From: Mesorhizobium muleiense
GTDB lineage: Bacteria; Pseudomonadota; Alphaproteobacteria; Rhizobiales; Rhizobiaceae
Assembly (NCBI RefSeq): GCF_900099905.1
Contig: NZ_FNEE01000002.1
Span: forward strand, 310,001 to 374,000
Length of the DNA stretch: 64,000 bases
Reading direction: 5' to 3'
The notes beneath the pieces were generated by a model. It was not told the origin of the DNA. It saw only the letters and a program-made list of their open reading frames with translations, and did not search any database. This document shows, piece after piece, positions 35,224 to 43,066 of this stretch; positions within the stretch are counted from its first letter, which is position 1, and every line of letters starts with the position of its first letter. The position numbers and the translations under genes were made by a program.

Positions 35224-35655
35224 TCACGCCGTCGCGATATAGGCCCTGATCTCCGCGGCCTCGCGCTCGACATCCTCGATGCGCCGCTTGACCACGTCGC
35301 CGATCGACACGATGCCGTCGAGCAGGCCGTCCTTCTCCACCGGCAGATGGCGGAAACGGCCACTGGTCATGATCTCCATGACCTCGTTGACGGTGTGGTT
35401 CTCATTGCAGATCTTCACTTTGGGAGTCATCGCCGAACGCACCGCGATATCCAATGCGGCGGCCCCTTCCCGGGCGAGGACCCGCACGACGTCGCGCTCG
35501 GAAAGGATGCCGACGATCTTGTGATCGCCATTGGTGATGACCAGCGCACCGATCCTGTGCTCGGCCAGGATGCGAATGGCCTCGCTCAGTTTTTCGTTCG
35601 GCCCGAGCGTCAACACGTCGTGGCCCTTCTGCTCGAGAATTGCCTTAACAGTCAT
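35224..35655 (-). CDS. CBS-pair domain protein
   Basis: A 143-residue cytoplasmic protein of two CBS repeats. The first runs from about residue 8 (LEQKGHDVLTLGPNEKLSEAI), the second from about 75 (MTPKVKICNENHTVNEVMEIMTSGRFRHLPV). CBS pairs bind adenine nucleotides and sense energy charge or ionic state. GAGGAGG precedes the ATG. It has no fused effector domain, so its target must be another protein. Confidence 0.92.
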   Translation of the reverse strand: MTVKAILEQKGHDVLTLGPNEKLSEAIRILAEHRIGALVITNGDHKIVGILSERDVVRVLAREGAAALDIAVRSAMTPKVKICNENHTVNEVMEIMTSGRFRHLPVEKDGLLDGIVSIGDVVKRRIEDVEREAAEIRAYIATA

Positions 35656-35757
35656 GGCGTCCTCCTCAGTTTACCTTGCCGGTTCCTGCCCTGACCGGCT
35701 TTCCCTAGTGCCAGACATCGTGCGCCGCGATCGATTGGTTTTCAAGTGCGGCGAGGC

Positions 35758-36516
35758 TCAGGCGCTGAACTCGTCCGCCTGCTGCCGCCGATCGAAAGCC
35801 CGCAGGCCGAAGAAGCCGGCGACGAAACCGCCAATATGAGCCTCCCAGGCGATCTGGCTGTCGATGCCGGGCGCGAAGGCAACGAGGCCGGTGGCGAGAT
35901 TGATCACCATCCAGATGGCAAGAAAAGTCACAACGCCGCGCGAGCGGAACACCGCCGCCATCGGCAGCGGCGCGCCGGCGAAGGCGGCTTTGCCGGACGA
36001 GCGGTCGGTGCGGAAGCCGAAGCGCGCGGCGGCCCCCATCATGCCGGAAATCGCCCCCGATGCGCCGACCAGCGGCGCCTCGCCGAGCGGATGCACGGCC
36101 CAGAACAGCACCACCGCCGCCAGCCCCGTCGCGGCGAAGAACAGGCTGAAACGAAGCGCGCCGAAGCGGTTCGCCAGTGGCGAGCCGAAAGCCGCCAGCC
36201 ACACCATGTTGACGGCCAGATGAGCAAAGCCGCCATGCAGGAAGGCATAGGTGAAGGGCCGGGAAAACAGGAACCAGTCGAAGCCATATTGGCCAGTATA
36301 AAGAACTGGAATGAAGGCCGCATCGTACAACAATGTCAGCAGCTGGCTTTGGCTAAGCACGTACTCCTGCATGAGATAGAGGACGACGCAGATGCCGATC
36401 ACCGCCAGCACAACGGGCGGCATGTTGAACACCGGCTCGCGGCGCGGCTCCGGCTCATGGCCGACAGGTCCGCCCTCGCCCTGTTCGATTTCCGAGGGGC
36501 TTGCTGGTTCGCTCAT
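35758..36516 (-). CDS. Rhomboid-family intramembrane serine protease
   Basis: A 252-residue protease with about six or seven membrane helices. Catalytic Ser is in GASGAISGMMG near residue 152 and catalytic His in WEAHIGGFVAGFFG near 228. The oxyanion-hole region HGGFAHLAVNMVWL is near 115. An acidic N-terminal tail (SEPASPSEIEQGEGG) stays in the cytoplasm. It would cleave membrane-anchored substrates. Confidence 0.94.
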   Translation of the reverse strand: MSEPASPSEIEQGEGGPVGHEPEPRREPVFNMPPVVLAVIGICVVLYLMQEYVLSQSQLLTLLYDAAFIPVLYTGQYGFDWFLFSRPFTYAFLHGGFAHLAVNMVWLAAFGSPLANRFGALRFSLFFAATGLAAVVLFWAVHPLGEAPLVGASGAISGMMGAAARFGFRTDRSSGKAAFAGAPLPMAAVFRSRGVVTFLAIWMVINLATGLVAFAPGIDSQIAWEAHIGGFVAGFFGLRAFDRRQQADEFSA

Positions 36517-36936
36517 ATGGCTCGCACTCAGTCGCTGGTTTCGACTTGGCGAGCATGTAGATCACGGTCACCCGATTCACAAAGGGCGAATCGCCCCACG
36601 CAATCAAAACGGCGCGAATCAAAATCGGCGCGAATCAAAAAGAAGCCGTCCAAGGTTTGCCCTTGAACGGCTGATCGAGCCCCCATGCTCCCCCAAACTC
36701 TTGACTGAAATGCTGCCGATCGCTGCGATACGACCGCTTCTGGAGTGGTTTTAACGTGCCACGGGCCTGGGCGGAGCGCAACGTAAACCACTTGTTAACC
36801 TTAACGGCCCCGACCCGTGAACAAGTGTTAACGATGCTGGCACGCATCCTGCTCCGCAACGCATGTAGGTCCTCGGAGGGCGCCCTTCTGTTCACCGATG
36901 GGACATCAGACGACAGATTGCGCGGAGCAGCATAAC
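36517..36936. other. Divergent intergenic region (rhomboid / PAS protein)
   Basis: Holds three imperfect copies of 'ggcgcgaatcaaaa' at 36601-36645, and a dyad cacttgtt/aacaagtg at 36789-36827 embracing TTAACCTTAAC half-sites of CtrA type. No gene is supported. Promoters for both neighbours should lie here. Confidence 0.45.
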
Positions 36937-37575
36937 ATGAACCAGAACGGATCGATCACGCTGTTCCATTATTGGAACCGGCTGCGTGACGGGCGCCCTG
37001 CCCCGAAGCGTTCGGAAGTCGAGCCGGCCGATATCAAGTCGCTGCTGGCCGACACATTCATCCTGGAAAAGGATACGCGCGGCGAAGCGGTATTCCGGCT
37101 CGCCGGCACCAGGCTTTGCGCGGTCTATGGCCGTGAACTCAAGGGGTTTTCCTTTCCCTCGCTGTGGCGCGAGAAGGACCAGCGGCTTATCTCGAAACTG
37201 ATCCAGGGCGTCTTCGATCAAAAATCCGTCGTGCTCATCACCTATGAAGGTTTCAGCCGCACCGACCGTTCCAGCAAGTTCGAGCTGCTCGCCCTGCCGC
37301 TCGACGGCGGCGTCGACAATCCGCGCTGCCTCGGCGTGATAAGCGCCGCTGAAAAACCCTTCTGGCTGGGCGCGGATCCGATCGCCGACGCCCTGATCGA
37401 TTCGATCCGTCTCGTCGATCCGGAGAAGGAACCGAAATTCCTCAAGAACCGGCCGGCCATCGACGTTCCCTCGCTTGTCCCGTCGGAACTCGATCCGTCC
37501 CAGACGATTTCGGCGCTCGGCCAGGCACGCCGCATCCGTCATCTGGTCGTATTCGACGGCGGGCGCGGGGAATAA
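36937..37575 (+). CDS. PAS-domain protein (DUF/PF07310 type)
   Basis: A 212-residue single-PAS protein. I use the ATG at 36937 (GGAG nine bases upstream). The N-terminal half has HYWNRLRDGRPAPKRSEVEPADIKSL and the typical VFRLAGTRLCAVYGRELKG (PAS core). The C-terminal extension is charged and ends ...RRIRHLVVFDGGRGE. It lacks a kinase, cyclase or DNA-binding domain. These orphan PAS proteins are common in alphaproteobacteria and lie here next to a PilZ gene, so a signalling role is likely. Confidence 0.88.
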   Translation: MNQNGSITLFHYWNRLRDGRPAPKRSEVEPADIKSLLADTFILEKDTRGEAVFRLAGTRLCAVYGRELKGFSFPSLWREKDQRLISKLIQGVFDQKSVVLITYEGFSRTDRSSKFELLALPLDGGVDNPRCLGVISAAEKPFWLGADPIADALIDSIRLVDPEKEPKFLKNRPAIDVPSLVPSELDPSQTISALGQARRIRHLVVFDGGRGE

Positions 37576-37692
37576 TCCAAAATCCTAAAGTAGCGGCGTC
37601 AGGCTTTCCCCTTTGTTAACCCGCTTCGCTGTAGCTTTCCGGCGAGGTTCCTCGCATCAACGCGCGGAATGCCAAACGGGGTGTAGGCAGTC

Positions 37693-38310
37693 ATGAGGTC
37701 AGCGGCGGTCGACACCGCGCCGTCCCAAGCTGAAAGGCGCAACTTTCAGCGCGTCCGCGTGAAGATCTATGGACGCTTCATGCTGGAGGATCGCACCGAA
37801 CATCCGTGCCAGGTGGTCGACATGTCGCCGGGCAATGTAGCGCTTCGCACCGAACGCATCGGCATGCCGGGCGAGAAAGTCATCGCCTATATCGATCACA
37901 TCGGCCGCATCGAAGGCGTCGTCACCCGCATCTTGCAGGACGGTTTCGCGATGACGGTCATCGCGTCGGAACGCAAGAAGGACAAGCTTGCAGCGCAATT
38001 GACCTGGCTTGCCAACAAGCACGAGCTCGATCTGCCGGAAGACCGCCGCCACGAACGCGTGGCGCCGCGCAATCCGACCAGCGTGCTTCAGCTCGGCGAC
38101 GGGCGCCAGTACCAGTGCCGCATCATCGACCTGTCGCTTTCGGGCGCCGCGGTCGAGATCGACGTCAAGCCGGCAATCGGCATCCAGGTCATGCTGGGCA
38201 CCATGCGCGGCCAGGTGGTGCGCCATTTCGAGGACGGCATCGCCATCGAGTTCGCGGTCATCCAGCGGCCGGAAACGCTCGATTCCGAATTCAACGCATC
38301 CGGCACCTGA
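37693..38310 (+). CDS. Tandem PilZ-domain protein
   Basis: A 205-residue protein with two PilZ domains (residues about 15-105 and 115-200), receptors for cyclic di-GMP. First copy: RNFQRVRVK with DMSPGN; second copy: RRHERVAPRNP with DLSLSGAAVEI. The second has the complete RxxxR plus DxSxxG binding signature. The first lacks the final Gly of the latter motif and may not bind. A terminator follows the gene. Confidence 0.93.
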   Translation: MRSAAVDTAPSQAERRNFQRVRVKIYGRFMLEDRTEHPCQVVDMSPGNVALRTERIGMPGEKVIAYIDHIGRIEGVVTRILQDGFAMTVIASERKKDKLAAQLTWLANKHELDLPEDRRHERVAPRNPTSVLQLGDGRQYQCRIIDLSLSGAAVEIDVKPAIGIQVMLGTMRGQVVRHFEDGIAIEFAVIQRPETLDSEFNASGT

Positions 38311-38335
38311 CAAACAGCGCACATTCCCGCAATCG

Positions 38336-38360
38336 ACCGGCCCATTTCGGCCGGTTTTTT
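38336..38360 (+). terminator. Rho-independent terminator after PilZ gene
   Basis: Stem accggcc / ggccggt (36-42 and 49-55 of the 38300 block) with loop catttc and a run of six T (38355-38360). Confidence 0.9.
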
Positions 38361-38578
38361 GTTGGTGTGCGCCGGTCAACGCAGCCTGCCACCGATGCCG
38401 CGCCAAGGCGCCGCGCCGCGCCGATGTGATCCCCGCGAAAAACGCCTCAACAATTTTATACTGAAATGATTCAAATTTTATGTTTATTCTATGGGAGTTT
38501 TACTTAATGTCTACTTCGAGCCTTTGCGTCGAATAAATCCAATCGTGTCATTGTCTCCTCAAACGGGGAGACTGGACG
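38361..38578. other. Intergenic region, AT-rich upstream of peptidase gene
   Basis: The stretch from about 38446 to 38510 is much more AT-rich than the surroundings (tgattcaaattttatgtttattctatggg) and is likely the promoter of the transglutaminase-like gene. No other feature was found. Confidence 0.45.
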
Positions 38579-39187
38579 ATGAAGAAGATGAGGGGCAAGC
38601 TGTTGCTCTTGGCAATGGCGACGCAGCTTACCGCCTGGGGAACAGCGTATGCAGCGGGACCTGCCTTCATGCACACCGGCAGCCGCACCACACAGCCGGT
38701 CGGCCATTACGAGTTCTGCCAGAAGATTCCGCAGGAATGCAATCAGCGGACGCCGAAGCAGGCGCCGATCGAACTGACCCGCAAGGTGTGGGCGAAGATC
38801 GTCAGCATCAACAATTCGGTCAACGGCAGGATCGCGCCGCGCACCGATATGGAACTGTGGGGCAAGGAAGAGGTCTGGTCCTATTCCAACAGCGAATTCG
38901 GCGACTGCGAGGACTATGCGCTGGAAAAGCGCCGCGCTTTGATGAACATCGGCGTTCCGGCCGGCGACCTGCTGATGACGGTTGCGCGCCAGCCGAACGG
39001 AGACGGCCACGCGGTGCTGACCGTGCGCACCAGCCTCGGAGAGTTCATCCTCGATAATCTCGAAACCAGGGTGCTGTCCTGGACCAACACCGACTACACC
39101 TACCTGAAGCGCCAATCGAGCCAGAATTCGGGCGCTTGGGTAACGATCAACGACGGCCGCTCCGGCGCGGTTGCCAGCGTCCGCTAA
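38579..39187 (+). CDS. Transglutaminase-like cysteine peptidase (BTLCP)
   Basis: A 202-residue periplasmic cysteine peptidase. Signal peptide residues 1-25 (LTAWGTAYAA). Catalytic Cys is in GDCEDYALEKRRAL near residue 103, His in NGDGHAVLTVRT near 141, and Asp in FILDNLETRVLSW. The size and motifs fit the bacterial transglutaminase-like family, of which LapG cleaves large adhesins under c-di-GMP control; this one lies near a PilZ gene, but the adhesin target is not in the window. GGGGAGACTGGACG precedes the ATG. Confidence 0.92.
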   Translation: MKKMRGKLLLLAMATQLTAWGTAYAAGPAFMHTGSRTTQPVGHYEFCQKIPQECNQRTPKQAPIELTRKVWAKIVSINNSVNGRIAPRTDMELWGKEEVWSYSNSEFGDCEDYALEKRRALMNIGVPAGDLLMTVARQPNGDGHAVLTVRTSLGEFILDNLETRVLSWTNTDYTYLKRQSSQNSGAWVTINDGRSGAVASVR

Positions 39188-39245
39188 GGACGCGACGCAA
39201 AAACCCGGTCGAGCCCCACCTCCCCGTCCCCAACGACCGGGTTTA

Positions 39246-39283
39246 GGAGCCGGCCCCGTCCCCGGGCCGGCTCCACTTTTTTC
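39246..39283 (+). terminator. Rho-independent terminator after peptidase gene
   Basis: An 11-bp stem ggagccggccc / gggccggctcc (39246-39256 and 39264-39274) with a 7-base loop, then a T-run in acttttttc. Confidence 0.92.
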
Positions 39284-39655
39284 AAGCGGCACGCTGTCGC
39301 AGAAGCGCCGCGCACTTTTGCGCGACATGCATTTGTGACGGCAGCGCCAGGTAGCGTCCGCACACTAGGGGCGAGCCTCCAGCGCCATGTTGAACGGCGT
39401 CTCCGCGGCGCGACGGAATCGCTTAGGCTGCACCTCAGAATGGCAGCGACGGGATCAAATCGCGGCCTCCCCTCCCGCCAGCAACCGGGACGACGCCGGT
39501 ACCGCTTACCGCGTCCTTGATGCACCGGATTGATCCCCTAGTTACCTCCGTGGGCGCCTTGGTCGCGAGTTTTGCCTGGGGGCAGCGGCGGTTGTGCCGT
39601 CCTGACTGCATGCCGCGGAAAGACGGTTCGACCGACGCACTTTATGGAGGTGGTC
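39284..39655. other. Intergenic region with REP-like fragment
   Basis: The element fragment at 39293-39334 lies here. The remaining bases hold no convincing gene. The GGAGGTGG just before 39656 is the Shine-Dalgarno of the next gene. Confidence 0.5.
39293..39334. repeat. REP-like fragment (gcgcacttttgcgcgacatgc)
   Basis: Contains cgcgcacttttgcgcgacatgcatttg, the closing half of the element seen whole at 32071-32154 and as another fragment at 49321-49356. The inner arms gcgca-ctttt-gcgcg can form a hairpin. Confidence 0.65.
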
Positions 39656-40315
39656 GTGCGTCAATCCTCTGAATCCAGCTGGGCATATTTCGTATTCGTT
39701 TGCTCGATCGCGGTAGCTTTCGCAGGAGCTGCCGCCGGCGGCGAGCGCGGCGGAGGCAATAGCGGTGGCAGCCACGGTGGCGGAGGCAATAGCGCTGGCA
39801 GCCACGGTGGCGGAGGCAATAGCGCTGGCAGCCATCACGGTGAAGGCCGCAAAGGCGGCGCGCACAAAGGACCCAGCGGCTCCAGCAGCAGGTCACCGGT
39901 GGATGACGATGGGACCAGCACCACTGCAACGGCGGCAGTTGCGGCAACCACGGCCGCCACCGCCGTCAGTGTCGCCCGGTCCGCAAGTGGACGGTCGCTC
40001 GACCTTCCGTCCAGCCTTCAGCCTCCTGGTGACGTCGACAGTCCAGCAACGGTCAGTCCAATCAAGGCGCTGCCGGGCGTCCCGGATGAAGTCGTTCGCG
40101 CCTGCCGTGATGCGATCGAGTCGGCCGCCGCCCCGTTTGGCGCGACCAGTGTGCGCGTCAGCAGCGCAGGTTCCATACGTCGGTTGAGCCCGGATACGAT
40201 CTCAGCTCCCGTCGAGGTCAGCATCGACTATGGACGGCAAGGCAACGTGGAGACGCGGCAGGCGCCGATCAAATGCGAATTGAATGCTACAGGCAGTGTG
40301 ATCGGGCTGACATAG
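39656..40315 (+). CDS. Secreted Gly/Ser/His-repeat protein
   Basis: A 219-residue protein starting at GTG 39656, which follows GGAGGTGG with good spacing (an upstream ATG at 39644 is less likely). A signal helix (SWAYFVFVCSIAVAFAGAAA) is followed by a Gly/Asn/Ser/His-rich repeat (GGGNSAGSHG, three 10-residue units), an Ala/Thr-rich linker and a compact C-terminal domain of about 80 residues: LPGVPDEVVRACRDAIE, SVRVSSAGSIRRL and VEVSIDYGRQGNVETRQAPIKCELN. Two Cys are in the latter. I know no function for it; cell-surface location is likely. Confidence 0.75.
   Translation: MRQSSESSWAYFVFVCSIAVAFAGAAAGGERGGGNSGGSHGGGGNSAGSHGGGGNSAGSHHGEGRKGGAHKGPSGSSSRSPVDDDGTSTTATAAVAATTAATAVSVARSASGRSLDLPSSLQPPGDVDSPATVSPIKALPGVPDEVVRACRDAIESAAAPFGATSVRVSSAGSIRRLSPDTISAPVEVSIDYGRQGNVETRQAPIKCELNATGSVIGLT
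39749..39838 (+). repeat. 30-bp tandem repeat x3 in secreted protein gene
   Basis: Units of 30 bp start at about 39749, 39779 and 39809, each giving GGGNS(G/A)GSHG. The last two are identical over most of their length. Confidence 0.88.
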
Positions 40316-40467
40316 CGTATCGCGCAGAACTACTCGCCGACGAGAGCAAAATGAATTCGAATGGGGTGATTCGATTCATCCTAGTCTACTCTCGCAATAC
40401 ACACGTGTCGCAATGATCTCAAAGAGCTTGGGCCTTCAACAGGAGGACCGCGCAGTCGTTTTGGAAA

Positions 40468-42594
40468 TCACTCCAATGTCGCCTGTCTTGGCCTGAGGGG
40501 ATAGGGAAGTGTGAGAGAACGCACCCCCGCAATCCGCGCCGGGTCGCGAGCCTTGCTGCGTGCAGTCTTCTGGCTGACAGCCTTCACCCCGCCGGCAGCG
40601 GCGGCTGCGCGGCCAGCGCGCCGCTTCAGCGGCGGCTCAATCTTGGCGCTGCGACGCTCAGCCCTGAGCCTGTCATTGTCCGCGCGCGCGGCGGCCAGGT
40701 CGCGGGAAAGAGAAACAGTGACGTCACGTTGCTTGTCCAAAGCCTCCTTCAGCTTGGCGACCTGTAGCAAAAGTGCTCGGGCGGCGTCGCGCTCGAGGCG
40801 AGCTTTATCGAGGTCCTCATGGGTCGAGACAGCCGCAGCGCGTTCTCGTGCCAGAGCATGCGCCGTCTCGGTTGCAGTCTGCTCCACTCGTTCTCTCGCT
40901 GCGACTGCTCTGGCTCGTTCCTGTTCAGCCGCGTCGCGCTCGATGCGAGTTTTTTTCAGCTCCTCCCCCGTCGAGACTGCTGCAGCGCGTTCTCTTGCCA
41001 GAGCCTGCGATGTCTCGGTTGCAGTCTGCTCGGCACGCTTTCTCGCTGAGACTGCCCTGGCTCGTTCCTGTTCAGCCGCGTCGCGCTCGAGGCGAGCTTT
41101 TTTCAGCTCCTCACGCGTCGACGCTGCTGCCGCCTGTTGTCGCGCCAGCGCCCGCTCCGTCTCGGCTGCCGTCTGCTCCACTCGTTCTCTCGCTGTGACG
41201 GCACCGGTCAATTCCTGCTCAGCCGCGTCCGCGCGCTCCATGAGCGCAGCATTGGACAGTTTCACTTTGGAGAGCTCGCCACGAAGTTCGTCTGACTTTC
41301 GGCGTTCGTCATCGAGCATTCCGCTCGCTTGCGCCAGCGAAGCCTTGGCCTTGGCGCGATCCTCGGCGGCCTCGGTCTCAAGCCGCTCAATTTGCGCCTG
41401 CGCTCGCGATAGATCGCGCGCCACCCATCCGGCTCGCCGACGCTCCAGGTGAGCAGCGGGCATCTCCGTAAAGACATAGTTGGTGGCCTCGCTCAGCATC
41501 GTGCGGGCATCTCCCGCAAGGCGCCGCAATGCGTCAGCTGTACGGGCTGCCGCGAGCTCGTTGCGCAATTGCTCCTGGCGTACGTTGGCGGCGGCTGCCA
41601 TGCTTGTCCTCAGCGCGTCGATCTCCTTGCGCGATTCGAGCAGCGCTCGCTGCAGAGCGGCGCTCCTGGCGCGCTCACCTTCCGCCGCCCGGCGCTCCTG
41701 GCCGTCCAATTCATTCGCTGCGGCTGCCTGAGCACCAGCTGCTCCGACTTGCGCCCGGGCAGCCGTGAGATCCGGGCTGAGCAATTCGACACTCGTGCGC
41801 TCGTCTCCCTGGGCTGGCCTACGCACATCCAATGCAGCACTCGCCGGAAGCTCGAAGGATCGCGAAAGCTCCGGATTGACGTTGCCCTGGACCAGCGAAA
41901 TGGCGGGGGCGCTTTCGACCCAGTTTTGTCTCGTAATCGCATAGCTAAGCGGCACGGCCAGACAGATTGCTGCGACGCCAAAGCGGGGCACAAGACCGAT
42001 CGGCCTGCGAACGCGAGGAGGTGAGGCCGTCGCTGTGGTGGGGTCGGGATTCTCCGCGAGGGCGAGTTGCGTCGGCATACGGGTCAGAGCACTCAGCACG
42101 GGATTACTTAGAGCGGCAACATCAGCCGCCACCCGCCTATGAACATAGCCAGCGATTTCCCTGATCGATGTCGCAAGTCGGCCGGGTTGCGCTATGTTCG
42201 TCGCGGAAGCGAAAGCGTTGGTCTGGGTCACAGACGAACTCTCGCAAGCTTCGGAGATCACGTCGAAATACTCGATTTGCACCCCGAACCGAAGGCTATT
42301 GGCATCCTGACGCCGAATACCCAGGTCTGCCGTGTCTGAGGGCACGGCAACCTGAGAAGAAGAAGCAGGCTCGGTTGCAAGGTCGACCGGGCTTTCCCAA
42401 TCCCAAGAAACCTCCTCCTCCTCGGGGAGGTCAGATCCGCCTTCGCTCACATCTGATTTGAGGCGACGCCGTTGCACCGCGATATGGATATGCCGGAGCA
42501 CAAGATAGAGGCCCACCGAGGCAAATGTTGCTATCCCGCCCAGGATGGCGAGATCTGCGTCGTTTGCGTAAATTTCGGCAAGAGGATTTGACAT
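40468..42594 (-). CDS. Membrane-anchored coiled-coil protein with 49-residue repeats
   Basis: A 708-residue protein of unknown family. An N-terminal helix (ILGGIATFASVGLYLVLRHI, residues 17-36) and a second (RFGVAAICLAVPLSYAI, near residue 212) flank a variable acidic region. From about 280 to 660 it is nearly all heptad coiled coil, rich in Ala, Glu, Arg and Gln. Its core has three copies of a 49-residue unit (x-AR-xRVEQTATET-xxALARERAAA-VST-xEEL-KKx-RxERDAAEQERAR), 49 being seven heptads. The C-terminus is basic ([13 protein letters not shown]). No catalytic domain is seen. It may be a structural or scaffolding protein of the envelope. It shares a strand with the BTAD regulator upstream. 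Confidence 0.8.
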   Translation of the reverse strand: MSNPLAEIYANDADLAILGGIATFASVGLYLVLRHIHIAVQRRRLKSDVSEGGSDLPEEEEVSWDWESPVDLATEPASSSQVAVPSDTADLGIRRQDANSLRFGVQIEYFDVISEACESSSVTQTNAFASATNIAQPGRLATSIREIAGYVHRRVAADVAALSNPVLSALTRMPTQLALAENPDPTTATASPPRVRRPIGLVPRFGVAAICLAVPLSYAITRQNWVESAPAISLVQGNVNPELSRSFELPASAALDVRRPAQGDERTSVELLSPDLTAARAQVGAAGAQAAAANELDGQERRAAEGERARSAALQRALLESRKEIDALRTSMAAAANVRQEQLRNELAAARTADALRRLAGDARTMLSEATNYVFTEMPAAHLERRRAGWVARDLSRAQAQIERLETEAAEDRAKAKASLAQASGMLDDERRKSDELRGELSKVKLSNAALMERADAAEQELTGAVTARERVEQTAAETERALARQQAAAASTREELKKARLERDAAEQERARAVSARKRAEQTATETSQALARERAAAVSTGEELKKTRIERDAAEQERARAVAARERVEQTATETAHALARERAAAVSTHEDLDKARLERDAARALLLQVAKLKEALDKQRDVTVSLSRDLAAARADNDRLRAERRSAKIEPPLKRRAGRAAAAAGGVKAVSQKTARSKARDPARIAGVRSLTLPYPLRPRQATLE
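40787..41228 (-). repeat. 147-bp repeat x3 in coiled-coil gene
   Basis: The block 'actcgttctctcgctg' or its variant recurs at about 40886, 41033 and 41180, exactly 147 bases apart, and each is followed by 'ctggctcgttcctgttcagccgcgtcgcgctc' or its degenerate form. 147 bp equals 49 codons, seven coiled-coil heptads, so the repeat keeps the register. Confidence 0.85.
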
Positions 42595-43066
42595 TGCCGT
42601 GCCTGTGCGGTCTTGGGTGTGTTCTTAAGATCGTGAAGCGGTGTTGGCCCCTCGCCTTGGTGCTGGCTAAAGCCTTTGATCGCGTTCGAAGCTGTCACTT
42701 GCTTCGAGGGCCCTCCAGTGCTCGAATTGTTGTTGCATGGCGGAGCGGCGGTCGCGCGTTGATAGTCGTGCCGGCGCAGATAACTTTTGTTTGAAACGAA
42801 ACTTGACAGGCCGTGGCCGCCGATTGTCGGCCGCCAAGGGCGCACAGGCTCTGAAAAGCCGACTTGCACCTCTGCATCTCAACGTCCCGAGAGTTCTACC
42901 ACGGTAGCGCACCATCCCACAATTTCCGGCTCTGGACGGTCCGGCTAAGCTTTAAGCTAGGTCACAGGCCTCCACGGTCAACCGTCACCTTATAGTTAGC
43001 ATCCATCGGCAGTACGTCGGCCATCTGGTGTCGAAGCCGTTTGCCTCGCTTCACGCTGACACGGCG
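42595..43066. other. Intergenic region between the BTAD regulator and coiled-coil genes
   Basis: 472 bp without a convincing gene; short frames here look like shadow ORFs. The promoter of the coiled-coil gene should lie within about 150 bp of 42594. No strong repeat was seen. Confidence 0.4.
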
